From Flavobacterium sp. N3904 (GTDB lineage Bacteria; Bacteroidota; Bacteroidia; Flavobacteriales; Flavobacteriaceae), in contig NZ_CP110009.1 in the NCBI RefSeq assembly GCF_025947305.1, positions 3,203,501 through 3,267,500 on the forward strand: 64,000 bases of DNA, in the 5' to 3' direction. The notes under the pieces are model-generated. The model had not been told where the DNA came from. It did not search any database and saw only the letters and a list, made by a program, of their open reading frames with translations. The translations under genes were made by a program, and so were the position numbers. Shown here one piece after another: positions 55,184 to 63,261 of the stretch (position 1 is the first letter of the stretch; every line of letters begins with the position of its first letter).

Positions 55184-58100
55184 ATGCAAGAATCACAATA
55201 CGCCAGAAGTTTAATAGAAGCCAGTTTAGATCCTTTGGTAACCATAAGTACCGAAGGGAAAATTACGGATATGAACGAGGCGCTGACACATATTACTGGA
55301 ATATCACGTGAAGAATTGACAGGGACTTACTTTGAAAATTATTTTACAGAGCCTGACAAAGCCCATGATGTCTATCTCGAAGCCTTTGCCAATAATTACG
55401 TTTCTGATTCTCCACTTACGCTGCGCCACAAAAACGGTAAACTTACCGAAGTCCTGTTTAATGGTTCTGTATATCGCGACAATCATGGTAATATAAAAGG
55501 AGTAGTAATTGTAGCTAGAGATATAGCCGAACAAAAATGGGCCCTTGAATTGAGAAAGGCCAACAAAGAATTAGCCTTTCAAAATGATGAAAAAGAAAAA
55601 AGAGCCGATGAATTAGGCATCGCCAATAAAGAATTAGCCTTTCAAAATGAAGAAAAAGAAAAACGAGCTGCTGAATTAGGTATTGCCAACAAGGAATTGG
55701 CTTTTCAAAATGATGAAAAAGAAAAAAGAGCCGACGAATTAGGTATTGCCAATAAAGAATTAGCTTTTCAAAACGAAGAAAAAGAAAAACGTGCCGCCGA
55801 ATTGGGTATTGCCAACAAAGAATTGGCTTTTCAAAATGTTGAAAAAGAAAAACGTGCAGACGAATTGGGCATTGCCAATAAAGAACTAGCTTTTCAAAAC
55901 GAAGAAAAAGAGAAACGTGCAGACGAATTGGGAATTGCCAATAAAGAACTAGCTTTTCAAAACGAAGAAAAAGAGAAACGAGCAGACGAATTGGGAATTG
56001 CCAATAAAGAACTAGCTTTTCAAAACGAAGAAAAAGAAAAACGTGCCGATGAGTTGGGTATTGCCAATAAAGAATTGGCTTTTCAAAACAAAGAAAAAGA
56101 AAAAAGAGCTGCAGAGTTGATTATTGCCAATGAAGAACTTGCTTATCAAAATATAGTAAAAGAAAAAAGAGCTGCAGAATTGGTTATTGCCAACAAAGAA
56201 TTGGCTTTTCAAAATGATGAAAAAGAAAAAAGAGCAGACGAATTATACATTGCCAACAAAGAACTTCTTTTTCAAACGGGCGAAAAAGAAAATAGAGCAG
56301 CCGAACTAGTAATTGCCGATTTAGAACTCGAATTTCAAAACAAAGAAAAAGAGAAGCGCGAGATTGCCAACAAAGAATTGGAAGCCCATAGTTATTCCCT
56401 TAAATTGGCTTCCCAATACTCGTTGAGTTTGATTGAAGCCAGTCGTGATCCTTTATTTACAATATCCCCCAACGGAAAAATTACGGATACTAATGATGCA
56501 ACGGTTCGTGTTACAGGAGTTTCGAGAGTACAACTAATAGGTTCTGATTTTATTGATTATTTCACAGAGCCTCAAAAAGCTCGTGATGGGTATAAAAAAG
56601 TTTTTTCTAAAGGTTTTGTTGTTGATTACCCACTTACTATAATGGACGGAAAATTTACCGATGTTTTGTTTAACGGTTCGGTTTACAAAGATGATTTAGG
56701 AAATGTTGTAGGTGCTGTTGTGGTGGCCAGAGATATTACAGAACAAAAAAGAATTGCAACCGAATTATTGGAAGCAAAAGTCTTTGCAGAATTAGCGACA
56801 GCTTTAGCAGAAGTAGCAAAAAGTAAAGCAGAGTCTGCAACACAAATTGCCGAAAATGCGGTAAAAGCAAAACAGCAATTTTTGTCGAATATGAGTCATG
56901 AAATTCGGACTCCGATGAATGCTATTATTGGTTTTACAAAAGTGGTCCTAAAAACCGAATTATCTGCCAAGCAAAAAGAATATCTGATGGCAATAAAAAT
57001 GAGTGGCGATGCATTAATTGTACTTATAAATGATATACTAGATTTGGCAAAAGTAGATGCCGGAAAAATGACTTTCGAGAAAACTCCTTTCAAAATGAAA
57101 AAATCATTGTCGTCAATGCTTCATCTATTTGAAACCAAAATTCAAGAAAGAAACTTAAAATTAGTTTCAGATTACGATGATAAAATTCCCGAAGTGTTAG
57201 TGGGAGATCCGGTTCGTCTGCATCAAATAATTTTAAATTTAGTTAGTAATGCCGTGAAATTCACGACAGAAGGATTAATCACAGTAAGTGTTCATTTGAT
57301 GTTTGAAGATGATGAGAAAGTTATAATCGAATTTGCCGTTAATGATACAGGAATTGGCATTTCCGAAGATAAAATAGACCGAATTTTTGAAAATTTCCAA
57401 CAAGCATCAAGTGGCACTTCTAGATTATATGGAGGAACTGGTCTTGGACTTGCCATTGTAAAACAATTAGTAGAATCACAAGGAGGCAGTATTAGAGTCA
57501 AAAGTAAAATAAACAAGTATTCCCGTTTTAGTTTTACTTTACCTTTCTTAAAAACAAAAGAGAATGCAGCTTTAGAAAATGAAATAATGGAATTAGATAA
57601 TGAAATTAAAGGTGTCAGAGTATTGGTAGTCGAAGATATGGCGCTTAATCAATTATTGATGAAAACGGTATTGGATGATTTTGGATTTGAACGCGATATT
57701 GCCGAAAACGGAAAAATTGCCATCGAAAAACTCAAAACAAATCAATACGATATTGTGTTGATGGACTTGCAAATGCCAGAAATGAACGGTTTTGAAGCCA
57801 CAGAATATATTAGAGAAACATTGAATTTGACCATTCCAATTATTGCTCTAACCGCCGATGTTACTACGGTAGATTTAGAAAAGTGCAAAGCTGTTGGCAT
57901 GAACGATTACATTGCAAAACCTATTGACGAACGAGTATTGTACAGCAAAATCGTAGGTTTAATTAAAAAACCAGAAATTTTGAAATCAAATAAAAAAGTC
58001 AAAACGGAAGTTTCTGAGGTTGAAAAAGTGAAATACACTAATCTAGACTATTTGAACCACCGCACCAAATCAAATCCAAAATTGATGATTGAAATGATTG

Positions 58101-58390
58101 GACTATATCTCGAACAAACACCTCCTTTGATCGATACTTTAAAACAGAGTTTTGTAAATCAAGATTGGAATTTACTCAATGCGGCTATACACAAAATGAT
58201 TCCCTCGTTTTCAATTGTGGGAATTCATTCTGATTTTGAAAATATGGCAAAAAAAATTCAGGAATTTGTTGTGATACAGCAACAAAATGATGAAATGGAA
58301 AATATGGTATTGAAACTTGAAGATGTTTGCTTGCAAGCTTGTAAAGAATTGGAAATAGAGTTAGTAACATTAAAAAAATCCTTAAAATGA
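55184..58390 (+). CDS. Hybrid histidine kinase with PAS, 13-unit coiled-coil repeat, PAS, HisKA, HATPase, REC, HPt
   Basis: 1068 residues, no membrane segment. PAS ~1-118; a repeat array ~126-396 of thirteen units, each close to ANKELAFQNEEKEKRADELGI (21 residues, three heptads); PAS ~415-530; HisKA with His572 (NMSHEIRTPMN); HATPase; REC with Asp861 (VLMDLQMPEMNG); and a C-terminal HPt with His1003 (AAIHKMIPSF). The full phosphorelay is in one chain and its product can pass to the overlapping receiver gene (58387). The C-terminal half is a close paralogue of the 49983 protein. Confidence 0.93.
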   Translation: MQESQYARSLIEASLDPLVTISTEGKITDMNEALTHITGISREELTGTYFENYFTEPDKAHDVYLEAFANNYVSDSPLTLRHKNGKLTEVLFNGSVYRDNHGNIKGVVIVARDIAEQKWALELRKANKELAFQNDEKEKRADELGIANKELAFQNEEKEKRAAELGIANKELAFQNDEKEKRADELGIANKELAFQNEEKEKRAAELGIANKELAFQNVEKEKRADELGIANKELAFQNEEKEKRADELGIANKELAFQNEEKEKRADELGIANKELAFQNEEKEKRADELGIANKELAFQNKEKEKRAAELIIANEELAYQNIVKEKRAAELVIANKELAFQNDEKEKRADELYIANKELLFQTGEKENRAAELVIADLELEFQNKEKEKREIANKELEAHSYSLKLASQYSLSLIEASRDPLFTISPNGKITDTNDATVRVTGVSRVQLIGSDFIDYFTEPQKARDGYKKVFSKGFVVDYPLTIMDGKFTDVLFNGSVYKDDLGNVVGAVVVARDITEQKRIATELLEAKVFAELATALAEVAKSKAESATQIAENAVKAKQQFLSNMSHEIRTPMNAIIGFTKVVLKTELSAKQKEYLMAIKMSGDALIVLINDILDLAKVDAGKMTFEKTPFKMKKSLSSMLHLFETKIQERNLKLVSDYDDKIPEVLVGDPVRLHQIILNLVSNAVKFTTEGLITVSVHLMFEDDEKVIIEFAVNDTGIGISEDKIDRIFENFQQASSGTSRLYGGTGLGLAIVKQLVESQGGSIRVKSKINKYSRFSFTLPFLKTKENAALENEIMELDNEIKGVRVLVVEDMALNQLLMKTVLDDFGFERDIAENGKIAIEKLKTNQYDIVLMDLQMPEMNGFEATEYIRETLNLTIPIIALTADVTTVDLEKCKAVGMNDYIAKPIDERVLYSKIVGLIKKPEILKSNKKVKTEVSEVEKVKYTNLDYLNHRTKSNPKLMIEMIGLYLEQTPPLIDTLKQSFVNQDWNLLNAAIHKMIPSFSIVGIHSDFENMAKKIQEFVVIQQQNDEMENMVLKLEDVCLQACKELEIELVTLKKSLK
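55559..56375 (+). repeat. In-phase 63-bp coding tandem repeats
   Basis: About thirteen copies of a 63-bp unit inside the kinase gene, many differing only by synonymous or conservative changes; units near the middle (55860-56050) are almost identical. The period equals exactly three heptads, so unit gain or loss keeps both reading frame and coiled-coil phase. Confidence 0.9.
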
Positions 58391-58821
58391 ATACCACAAC
58401 CAAAATAAAACTGTTCTTAGTTGACGATGATGCTTTGTTCCTAAAATCTCTTGAAATAGAATTTCTGGATCACGCCGATTTCGAGATAGAAACCTACTCT
58501 ACCGGTGAACTTTGCTTGGCTAATTTATCCAATACTCCAGATGTAATTATTTTGGATTATCATCTAGATGGTATTGATTTGAATGCCATAAACGGTATTG
58601 ACACTTTGGATAAAATAAAAGCATTCAATCCCGAAATTGACGTTATCATGTTGTCTTCTCAAGACAAAATAGAGGTTGCAATTGATTGTATGCACCATCA
58701 AGCCTATGATTATGTGGTAAAAAGTGAAACGGCATTTGTTCGTTTGCAAAAAATAATATCATCTCTTTTCGAATTTAGAAAAATGAAAAAAGAACTGAAT
58801 TGGTATATGGAAAGAATGTAA
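58387..58821 (+). CDS. Stand-alone response regulator receiver
   Basis: 144 residues, REC domain only. Acidic pocket LVDDDA, phospho-acceptor Asp57 (VIILDYHL), switch residues SSQDK, and lysine in VVKSET. Overlaps the kinase stop by 4 nt (ATGA). Probably takes phosphate from HPt His1003. A short basic C-terminal helix (FEFRKMKKELNWYMERM) could be a partner-binding tail. Confidence 0.9.
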   Translation: MNTTTKIKLFLVDDDALFLKSLEIEFLDHADFEIETYSTGELCLANLSNTPDVIILDYHLDGIDLNAINGIDTLDKIKAFNPEIDVIMLSSQDKIEVAIDCMHHQAYDYVVKSETAFVRLQKIISSLFEFRKMKKELNWYMERM

Positions 58822-58844
58822 CCATAAAAACTTTAAAAATAGTA

Positions 58845-59192
58845 ATGATGGAAAATAAAGATCCAAACGCAAAAGAAAAAAATTTGCACAGAGCAAATGA
58901 AAATGATCCATATACACTATCAGATTATCCTGAAAGTGAAGATATTTATAATCAATTGCACAAAGAATCTGATATAAATCCAGAGGATATTTCGAAAATG
59001 AAAGAAATCCTTAAAATCCAACCTGTCGAAAAAAGAAACGAAAAAGATTTTGACGATGATAGAACAGGTGGCGATTTAGACATTCCAGGTATAGATAATC
59101 AAGAAGAAATTGGCTTGGGAGATGAAGAAAATGACTATTACAGTTTAGGCGGTGATGAGCACAATGATTTGGAAGAAGACATTCCAGAATAA
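58845..59192 (+). CDS. Small acidic protein of unknown function
   Basis: 115 residues from the ATG at 58845 (a second ATG follows immediately; the frame is also open back to 58800 inside the receiver gene). Very rich in Asp/Glu/Asn, with LDIPGIDNQEEIGLGDEEND and a C-terminal acidic tail (HNDLEEDIPE). Likely disordered and cytosolic. No family recognised. It follows the receiver gene by 23 nt and may be co-transcribed. Confidence 0.65.
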   Translation: MMENKDPNAKEKNLHRANENDPYTLSDYPESEDIYNQLHKESDINPEDISKMKEILKIQPVEKRNEKDFDDDRTGGDLDIPGIDNQEEIGLGDEENDYYSLGGDEHNDLEEDIPE

Positions 59193-59235
59193 AAGACAAA
59201 TTACATAACATTATAAATTATTTAAAATAGAAATT

Positions 59236-59430
59236 ATGAATATCAAAAGAATCTTTGGGGCATTACTTACGGCTTTAGGAATAGGAGGCCTTATATACGA
59301 TGCGGTTATATTTACTAATACTTCAGGCAGTGACAGAGACATTCGATCCCTAGTTATTTATGGAGTTTTGGGTGCGGTTTTCTTTATTGCAGGAATTAGT
59401 TTAATACGAACTACAAAAGACGAATCTTAG
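59236..59430 (+). CDS. Small two-helix membrane protein
   Basis: 64 residues with two hydrophobic segments (FGALLTALGIGGLIYDAVIF and SLVIYGVLGAVFFIAGISLI) joined by a polar turn (TNTSGSDRDIR). No family recognised; similar small stress-linked membrane proteins are common in Bacteroidota. It follows the acidic protein by 43 nt on the same strand. Confidence 0.65.
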   Translation: MNIKRIFGALLTALGIGGLIYDAVIFTNTSGSDRDIRSLVIYGVLGAVFFIAGISLIRTTKDES

Positions 59431-59504
59431 ATTTGTAAATTGTAATCCAAAAGCTATTTCAAAAAAATAGTTACCAATAAAATAGTACTTTTTCTGATTT
59501 GCCA

Positions 59505-59590
59505 GGTTGGCGCAACGGCATCAAGAACATAGAAGTTTTCCAACCTTCCGTCTATGACCAACGAAAAGGTACACGAGCTTGATACCCGTT
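59505..59590. other. Candidate structured RNA: three-way junction with possible pseudoknot
   Basis: Nested complementary arms: AACGG (59514-59518) with CCGTT (59586-59590); ATCAAG (59520-59525) with CTTGAT (59578-59583); CATAGA (59528-59533) with TCTATG (59551-59556); ACC (59557-59559) with GGT (59568-59570). GGTTGG (59505-59510) is complementary to CCAACC (59540-59545) in the first hairpin loop. No start-bearing frame covers it. Strand cannot be set from symmetry. Confidence 0.45.
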
Positions 59591-59647
59591 AATCAGTAAA
59601 CAGTATTAATTTTTTGAACATTCATCAGTATTTATTTAGACTGCTGT

Positions 59648-60253
59648 TTACAAATAATTCACACTCTTTATCTTTAGATCACCCTCAAAAACATACTGCC
59701 TTGGAGAACCTGTAGGAATTTCAAAACTGACAATTTCTTTTTGGTCAATCCCTTCCAAATACATAACTAGCGCTCGCAGACTATTGCCGTGTGCTACTAT
59801 CAAAACATTTCGACCCGATTTGAGTTTTGGTTCTATTTCTTTTTTATAATACGGAACTACTCTGTCATAGGTATCGGCTAGACTTTCGCCATCTGGCGGT
59901 CGAATATCATAGCTTCTTCTCCAGATTTCTACTTGTTGAGCACCATATTTATTGGTAACCTCGTCTTTGTTTTGCCCTTGTAAATTTCCATATCTTCTTT
60001 CATTTAATGCTTTATCAGCAACAATTGGAATTTTGGTTTGCTGTATAACTTGCAAAATTATTTGCAAAGTTTCCTGAGCTCGTTTAAGCATCGAAGTATA
60101 AGCAATGTCATATTTATAATTCTTTAACTTGACACCTGCTTTTTCGGCTTCTTCTTTTCCAAACAATGTGAGTTCCACATCTGTATTTCCTGTAAAACGA
60201 TTTTCAAAATTATAGGTCGACTGTCCGTGTCTGATAAGTGTCAGAATTGCCAT
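59648..60253 (-). CDS. gpmA: 2,3-bisphosphoglycerate-dependent phosphoglycerate mutase
   Basis: 201 residues. The phospho-histidine is His9 in LIRHGQSTYN; other catalytic blocks are RFTGNTDVELTLFGK, NERRYGNLQG and the second histidine in VAHGNSLRALVMYLEG. It interconverts 3- and 2-phosphoglycerate in glycolysis. It is shorter than the ~250-residue E. coli enzyme, mainly by internal deletions typical of Bacteroidota members. Opposite strand to its neighbours. Confidence 0.9.
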   Translation of the reverse strand: MAILTLIRHGQSTYNFENRFTGNTDVELTLFGKEEAEKAGVKLKNYKYDIAYTSMLKRAQETLQIILQVIQQTKIPIVADKALNERRYGNLQGQNKDEVTNKYGAQQVEIWRRSYDIRPPDGESLADTYDRVVPYYKKEIEPKLKSGRNVLIVAHGNSLRALVMYLEGIDQKEIVSFEIPTGSPRQYVFEGDLKIKSVNYL

Positions 60254-60442
60254 ATTTCACTTTTTATTCTATTTTTTTTAAATCCGAAACACTAGAGAAT
60301 CTAATGAAAAATTCAATACTCTAATGTCCGAAAAATTGTGATGTAATGATGCATAAATAAATTTTATTTTTTTTTATAAATTACTGATTTTAAATTAATT
60401 AAAAATAAACAACATCTGTAAATTCTATAATTATTTTCAAAA

Positions 60443-60481
60443 GTTATGTAACCCAATTTAACTCTCATATTGTCACCTTTG
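60443..60481 (+). promoter_or_regulatory. Shared stress-type promoter, site B (dps)
   Basis: GTTATGTAAC (60443-60452), exactly 21 nt, CACCTTTG (60474-60481), 75 nt before the dps ATG. The rest of the ~300-nt gap between gpmA and dps is AT-rich with nothing else seen. Confidence 0.6.
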
Positions 60482-60556
60482 TATTATAACGATTTCAGAA
60501 TTTGGAAAAAACAGATTAGAAAATCAAAACGGATAATTGTAAAAAAACAAAAAATT

Positions 60557-61030
60557 ATGGAACCACAAATTGGAATCAGCAAACAAAATTTACAAAAAAG
60601 CATTGCATTTCTATCTTCAGTTTTGGCAGATGAAATGACATTATACATTAAAATAAGAAAATTTCATTGGAACGTTTCGGGTAATAGTTTTATGGAATTA
60701 CATAAATTATTCGAAAATCAATACAAACAATTGGAGGCTTCAATTGATGAAATTGCAGAGCGTATCAGTAAATTAGGTGGAAAAACAATTGGTACTATGA
60801 AAGAGTTTTCAGAGCTAACAAGGCTTAAAGAAAACCCAAATAAATATCCATCGCAAAAAGATATGATTCTTGAGCTCTTAGAAGATCAAGAAACTGTTAT
60901 TGTACAATTGAGAAAAGACATAACGGTCTGTGCTGAAGAAAATAACGATGCAGGTTCGGCCGATTTTATGACTGGTTTGATGGAAGATCATGAAACAATG
61001 GCTTGGATACTTAGGCGATACTTGAGTTAA
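60557..61030 (+). CDS. dps: Dps/ferritin-like DNA-protecting protein
   Basis: 157 residues from the ATG at 60557; the frame extends back to 60470 but that would include the promoter's transcribed leader and 29 basic residues. The Dps ferroxidase residues are in KIRKFHWNVSGNSFMELHKLFE and DEIAERISKLGG, with EETVIVQLRK-type helix 4 (QETVIVQLRKD) and the final LMEDHETMAWILRRYL. Dps dodecamers oxidise Fe(II) with peroxide and protect DNA in stress. Fits the stress-type promoter upstream. Confidence 0.92.
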   Translation: MEPQIGISKQNLQKSIAFLSSVLADEMTLYIKIRKFHWNVSGNSFMELHKLFENQYKQLEASIDEIAERISKLGGKTIGTMKEFSELTRLKENPNKYPSQKDMILELLEDQETVIVQLRKDITVCAEENNDAGSADFMTGLMEDHETMAWILRRYLS

Positions 61031-61054
61031 AAATAAACCCAAAAAAACTATAAG

Positions 61055-61228
61055 ATGTATAAAGTAGCAAAAGAATTAGTATCTAGTTCCAAAAGTCATT
61101 GCAAAGTAGGAAAAATAATTTCTCTCAAAAAAGGGGCAGGAGATTCTTGTGCTATTCAAATTGATTTTAAAACAGAAGCTTTTAAAAAATCGAATGTTCT
61201 ATTTACAGAAAAAGTAAGAAGTCTTTAG
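61055..61228 (+). CDS. Small hypothetical protein, 57 residues
   Basis: ATG at 61055, TAG at 61226-61228. The product (starts MYKVAKELVSSSKSHCKVGK) is basic, probably a small beta/alpha fold, with no signal peptide. It lies 24 nt after dps and 35 nt before the FMN reductase gene on the same strand, so it is likely part of that transcript. Confidence 0.5.
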   Translation: MYKVAKELVSSSKSHCKVGKIISLKKGAGDSCAIQIDFKTEAFKKSNVLFTEKVRSL

Positions 61229-61263
61229 GGTTGATTTCAATATAAAATTTCAAAATTAAAGCT

Positions 61264-61845
61264 ATGTATCATATTTCAATTATATCATCTAGCATACGAA
61301 CGGGTCGAAAAAGTCATAATGTTGCTGTTTACTTGCAAAAGTATATGACCAAAAACAAATTGGCCACAGTCGGAATATTAGATTTGAAAAGCTATAATTT
61401 TCCGATTTTTGAAGAACGATTGCAATTTCAAGAAAAACCTACTGCAGCAACACTTGAGTTTGCAGAGAAAATTAAAGCTTCTGATGGAATCATTATCGTC
61501 ACTCCTGAATATAATGGTGGTTTCCCTGCAAGTTTAAAAAATGTTATTGACCTCTTGTATGCCGAGTGGGAACATAAACCTATTGGAATTTCTACTGTTT
61601 CAGAAGGAGGCTATGCAGGATCTCAAGCTTTGATTTTTTTACAATTTATGCTTTGGAAAATAAAAGCATTTACAATTCCAGCTACATTACCAATTGCAAA
61701 AGTACAAGAGGAATTTGATGATTTGGGAAATGCAATTCATAAAGAAGAAACAGATAAGTTAGCTTCTGCTTTTATAAAAGAATTACTTTGGTCCATAAAA
61801 TTAACTAAAAAAGAGTCTTATCCATCGGATGTGATCAGTTTTTAA
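61264..61845 (+). CDS. NAD(P)H-dependent FMN reductase
   Basis: 193 residues, flavodoxin-like. The FMN phosphate loop is SSSIRTGRKSHNVA, and TPEYNGGFPASLKNVIDLL is the second FMN-binding signature. It reduces FMN, quinones or similar acceptors in the cytosol; close relatives are linked to oxidative stress. It follows dps and the 57-residue gene, and an 11-bp inverted repeat lies just after the stop. Confidence 0.9.
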   Translation: MYHISIISSSIRTGRKSHNVAVYLQKYMTKNKLATVGILDLKSYNFPIFEERLQFQEKPTAATLEFAEKIKASDGIIIVTPEYNGGFPASLKNVIDLLYAEWEHKPIGISTVSEGGYAGSQALIFLQFMLWKIKAFTIPATLPIAKVQEEFDDLGNAIHKEETDKLASAFIKELLWSIKLTKKESYPSDVISF

Positions 61846-61861
61846 AGGAAATAATACCAGT

Positions 61862-61911
61862 AATTCGAGTGTTTTTTTGTTGGACCTTTTCCGCATAAAT
61901 ACACTCGAATT
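61862..61911. promoter_or_regulatory. 11-bp inverted repeat between the reductase and AI-2E genes
   Basis: AATTCGAGTGT (61862-61872) is perfectly inverted at 61901-61911 with a 28-nt spacer. The spacer holds a T7 run right after the left arm. Terminator, or operator for the following gene. Confidence 0.45.
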
Positions 61912-61961
61912 GATATTTTGGGTAACTCTCACTGATAAATTATCTACATAAAAAGCAAAAA

Positions 61962-63047
61962 ATGACGACATCATCTGCAACCGTTATTAAGAAACTAATT
62001 CTATTTTTTCTTGTTTTTGCTGGTCTATATTATGGTCAGGTATTTTTTATGCCATTGGTGATAGGAGGAATTTTGGCAACTTTATTTTTACCTTATTGCA
62101 ATTGGATGGAAAAACATAAAATTCCAAAAGGATTGGCTGTATTTCTTTGTCTTTTTACATTAGCACTTTTTATTTCGGGCCTAATTGCACTATTAAGTTG
62201 GAAAATATCCGATGTAGTAAATGACATTACACTGCTGAAAGAAAAAGCGATAGATACTGTTGACTATATTCAAAAATACATTTTTAACCATTTTAATATT
62301 TCAATAGAAGAACAATACAAAATATTGAAAGAGGAAAAACCTTCGTACACGAGTATGATGAAAATGGCATTGAGTTCGCTAGCCACCATCTTGACCAACC
62401 TTATTTTGGTTACCGCATATTTCTTGTTTTTATTGTATTATCGTTCGCATATCAAACAATTTATTTTAAAACTTACCGCTATTTCAGAGCAAAAAGCTAT
62501 GGAATTAATTTTGCATAAAATAGCAAATGTATCGCAACAATATTTGGTAGGATTATCTAAAATGATTGCTTGTTTATGGATTATGTACTATGCCGGCTTT
62601 AGTTTTATAGGCTTAGAAAATGCATTCTTTTTTGCCATACTTTGCGGATTTCTAGAAATAATTCCTTTTGTTGGGAACATCACCGGAACGGCACTTACCA
62701 TTTTGATTGCAGCAATGCATGGAGGAAATCTTGCTCTTTTGGGTGGAATCGTTTTAACTTATGGAATTGTTCAATTTATACAAGGTTGGTTGCTAGAACC
62801 ATTGATGCTGGGACCTCAAGTAAAAATAAATCCCTTGTTTACAGTTATTGCATTGGTGTTGGGAGAACTTCTTTGGGGAATACCAGGAATTATTTTGGCA
62901 ATACCACTTACTGCTATGCTAAAAATTATTTGTGATCATGTCGAATCATTAAAAGCGTATGGGTTTTTAATTGGTGAAATTGAAGTCAAAGGATCTAAAA
63001 ATTTTAGTTTTATAAAAAAAATAAAAAGGTTTGTAGGAATTCATTAA
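61962..63047 (+). CDS. AI-2E family transporter (PerM-like)
   Basis: 361 residues. About eight hydrophobic helices, with two at the N-terminus, a long amphipathic middle (~75-140) and the family motif block near residues 220-320 (FLEIIPFVGNITGTALTIL, LLEPLMLGPQVKINPLFTVIALVLG, GELLWGIPGIILAIPLTAML). Members include the TqsA autoinducer-2 exporter and sodium-proton antiporters, so the substrate is open. Inner membrane. Same strand as the reductase gene, 116 nt downstream. Confidence 0.9.
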   Translation: MTTSSATVIKKLILFFLVFAGLYYGQVFFMPLVIGGILATLFLPYCNWMEKHKIPKGLAVFLCLFTLALFISGLIALLSWKISDVVNDITLLKEKAIDTVDYIQKYIFNHFNISIEEQYKILKEEKPSYTSMMKMALSSLATILTNLILVTAYFLFLLYYRSHIKQFILKLTAISEQKAMELILHKIANVSQQYLVGLSKMIACLWIMYYAGFSFIGLENAFFFAILCGFLEIIPFVGNITGTALTILIAAMHGGNLALLGGIVLTYGIVQFIQGWLLEPLMLGPQVKINPLFTVIALVLGELLWGIPGIILAIPLTAMLKIICDHVESLKAYGFLIGEIEVKGSKNFSFIKKIKRFVGIH

Positions 63048-63198
63048 AACCACAAAACATAACTAAATTTCATTATATCTAATGAAACTTTTGCAAATAG
63101 AGATCACTTATAATGTTGCATTTTTTCATACGTAAAAAAATGTTTATCAGTATTTTGTAAAATTAAAAAAAGTGTGAATCATATAACTTATTGCAAAA

Positions 63199-63237
63199 GT
63201 TATATAACAACTTAACCAAATTTGTTAATCACCTTTG
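63199..63237 (+). promoter_or_regulatory. Shared stress-type promoter, site C (TSP3 protein)
   Basis: GTTATATAAC (63199-63208, perfect palindrome), exactly 21 nt, CACCTTTG (63230-63237), 24 nt before the ATG at 63262. Confidence 0.6.
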
Positions 63238-63261
63238 ACATAACTGTTAAATAATCACAAA

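Noticed and set aside
55559..56375. CRISPR-like regular repeats
   Set aside because: The 63-bp units have no spacers and are in-frame coiled-coil coding sequence; no cas genes nearby.
59458..59591. Open minus-strand frame of about 44 codons
   Set aside because: No start codon follows the upstream TAA and the segment is better explained by its nested base pairing.
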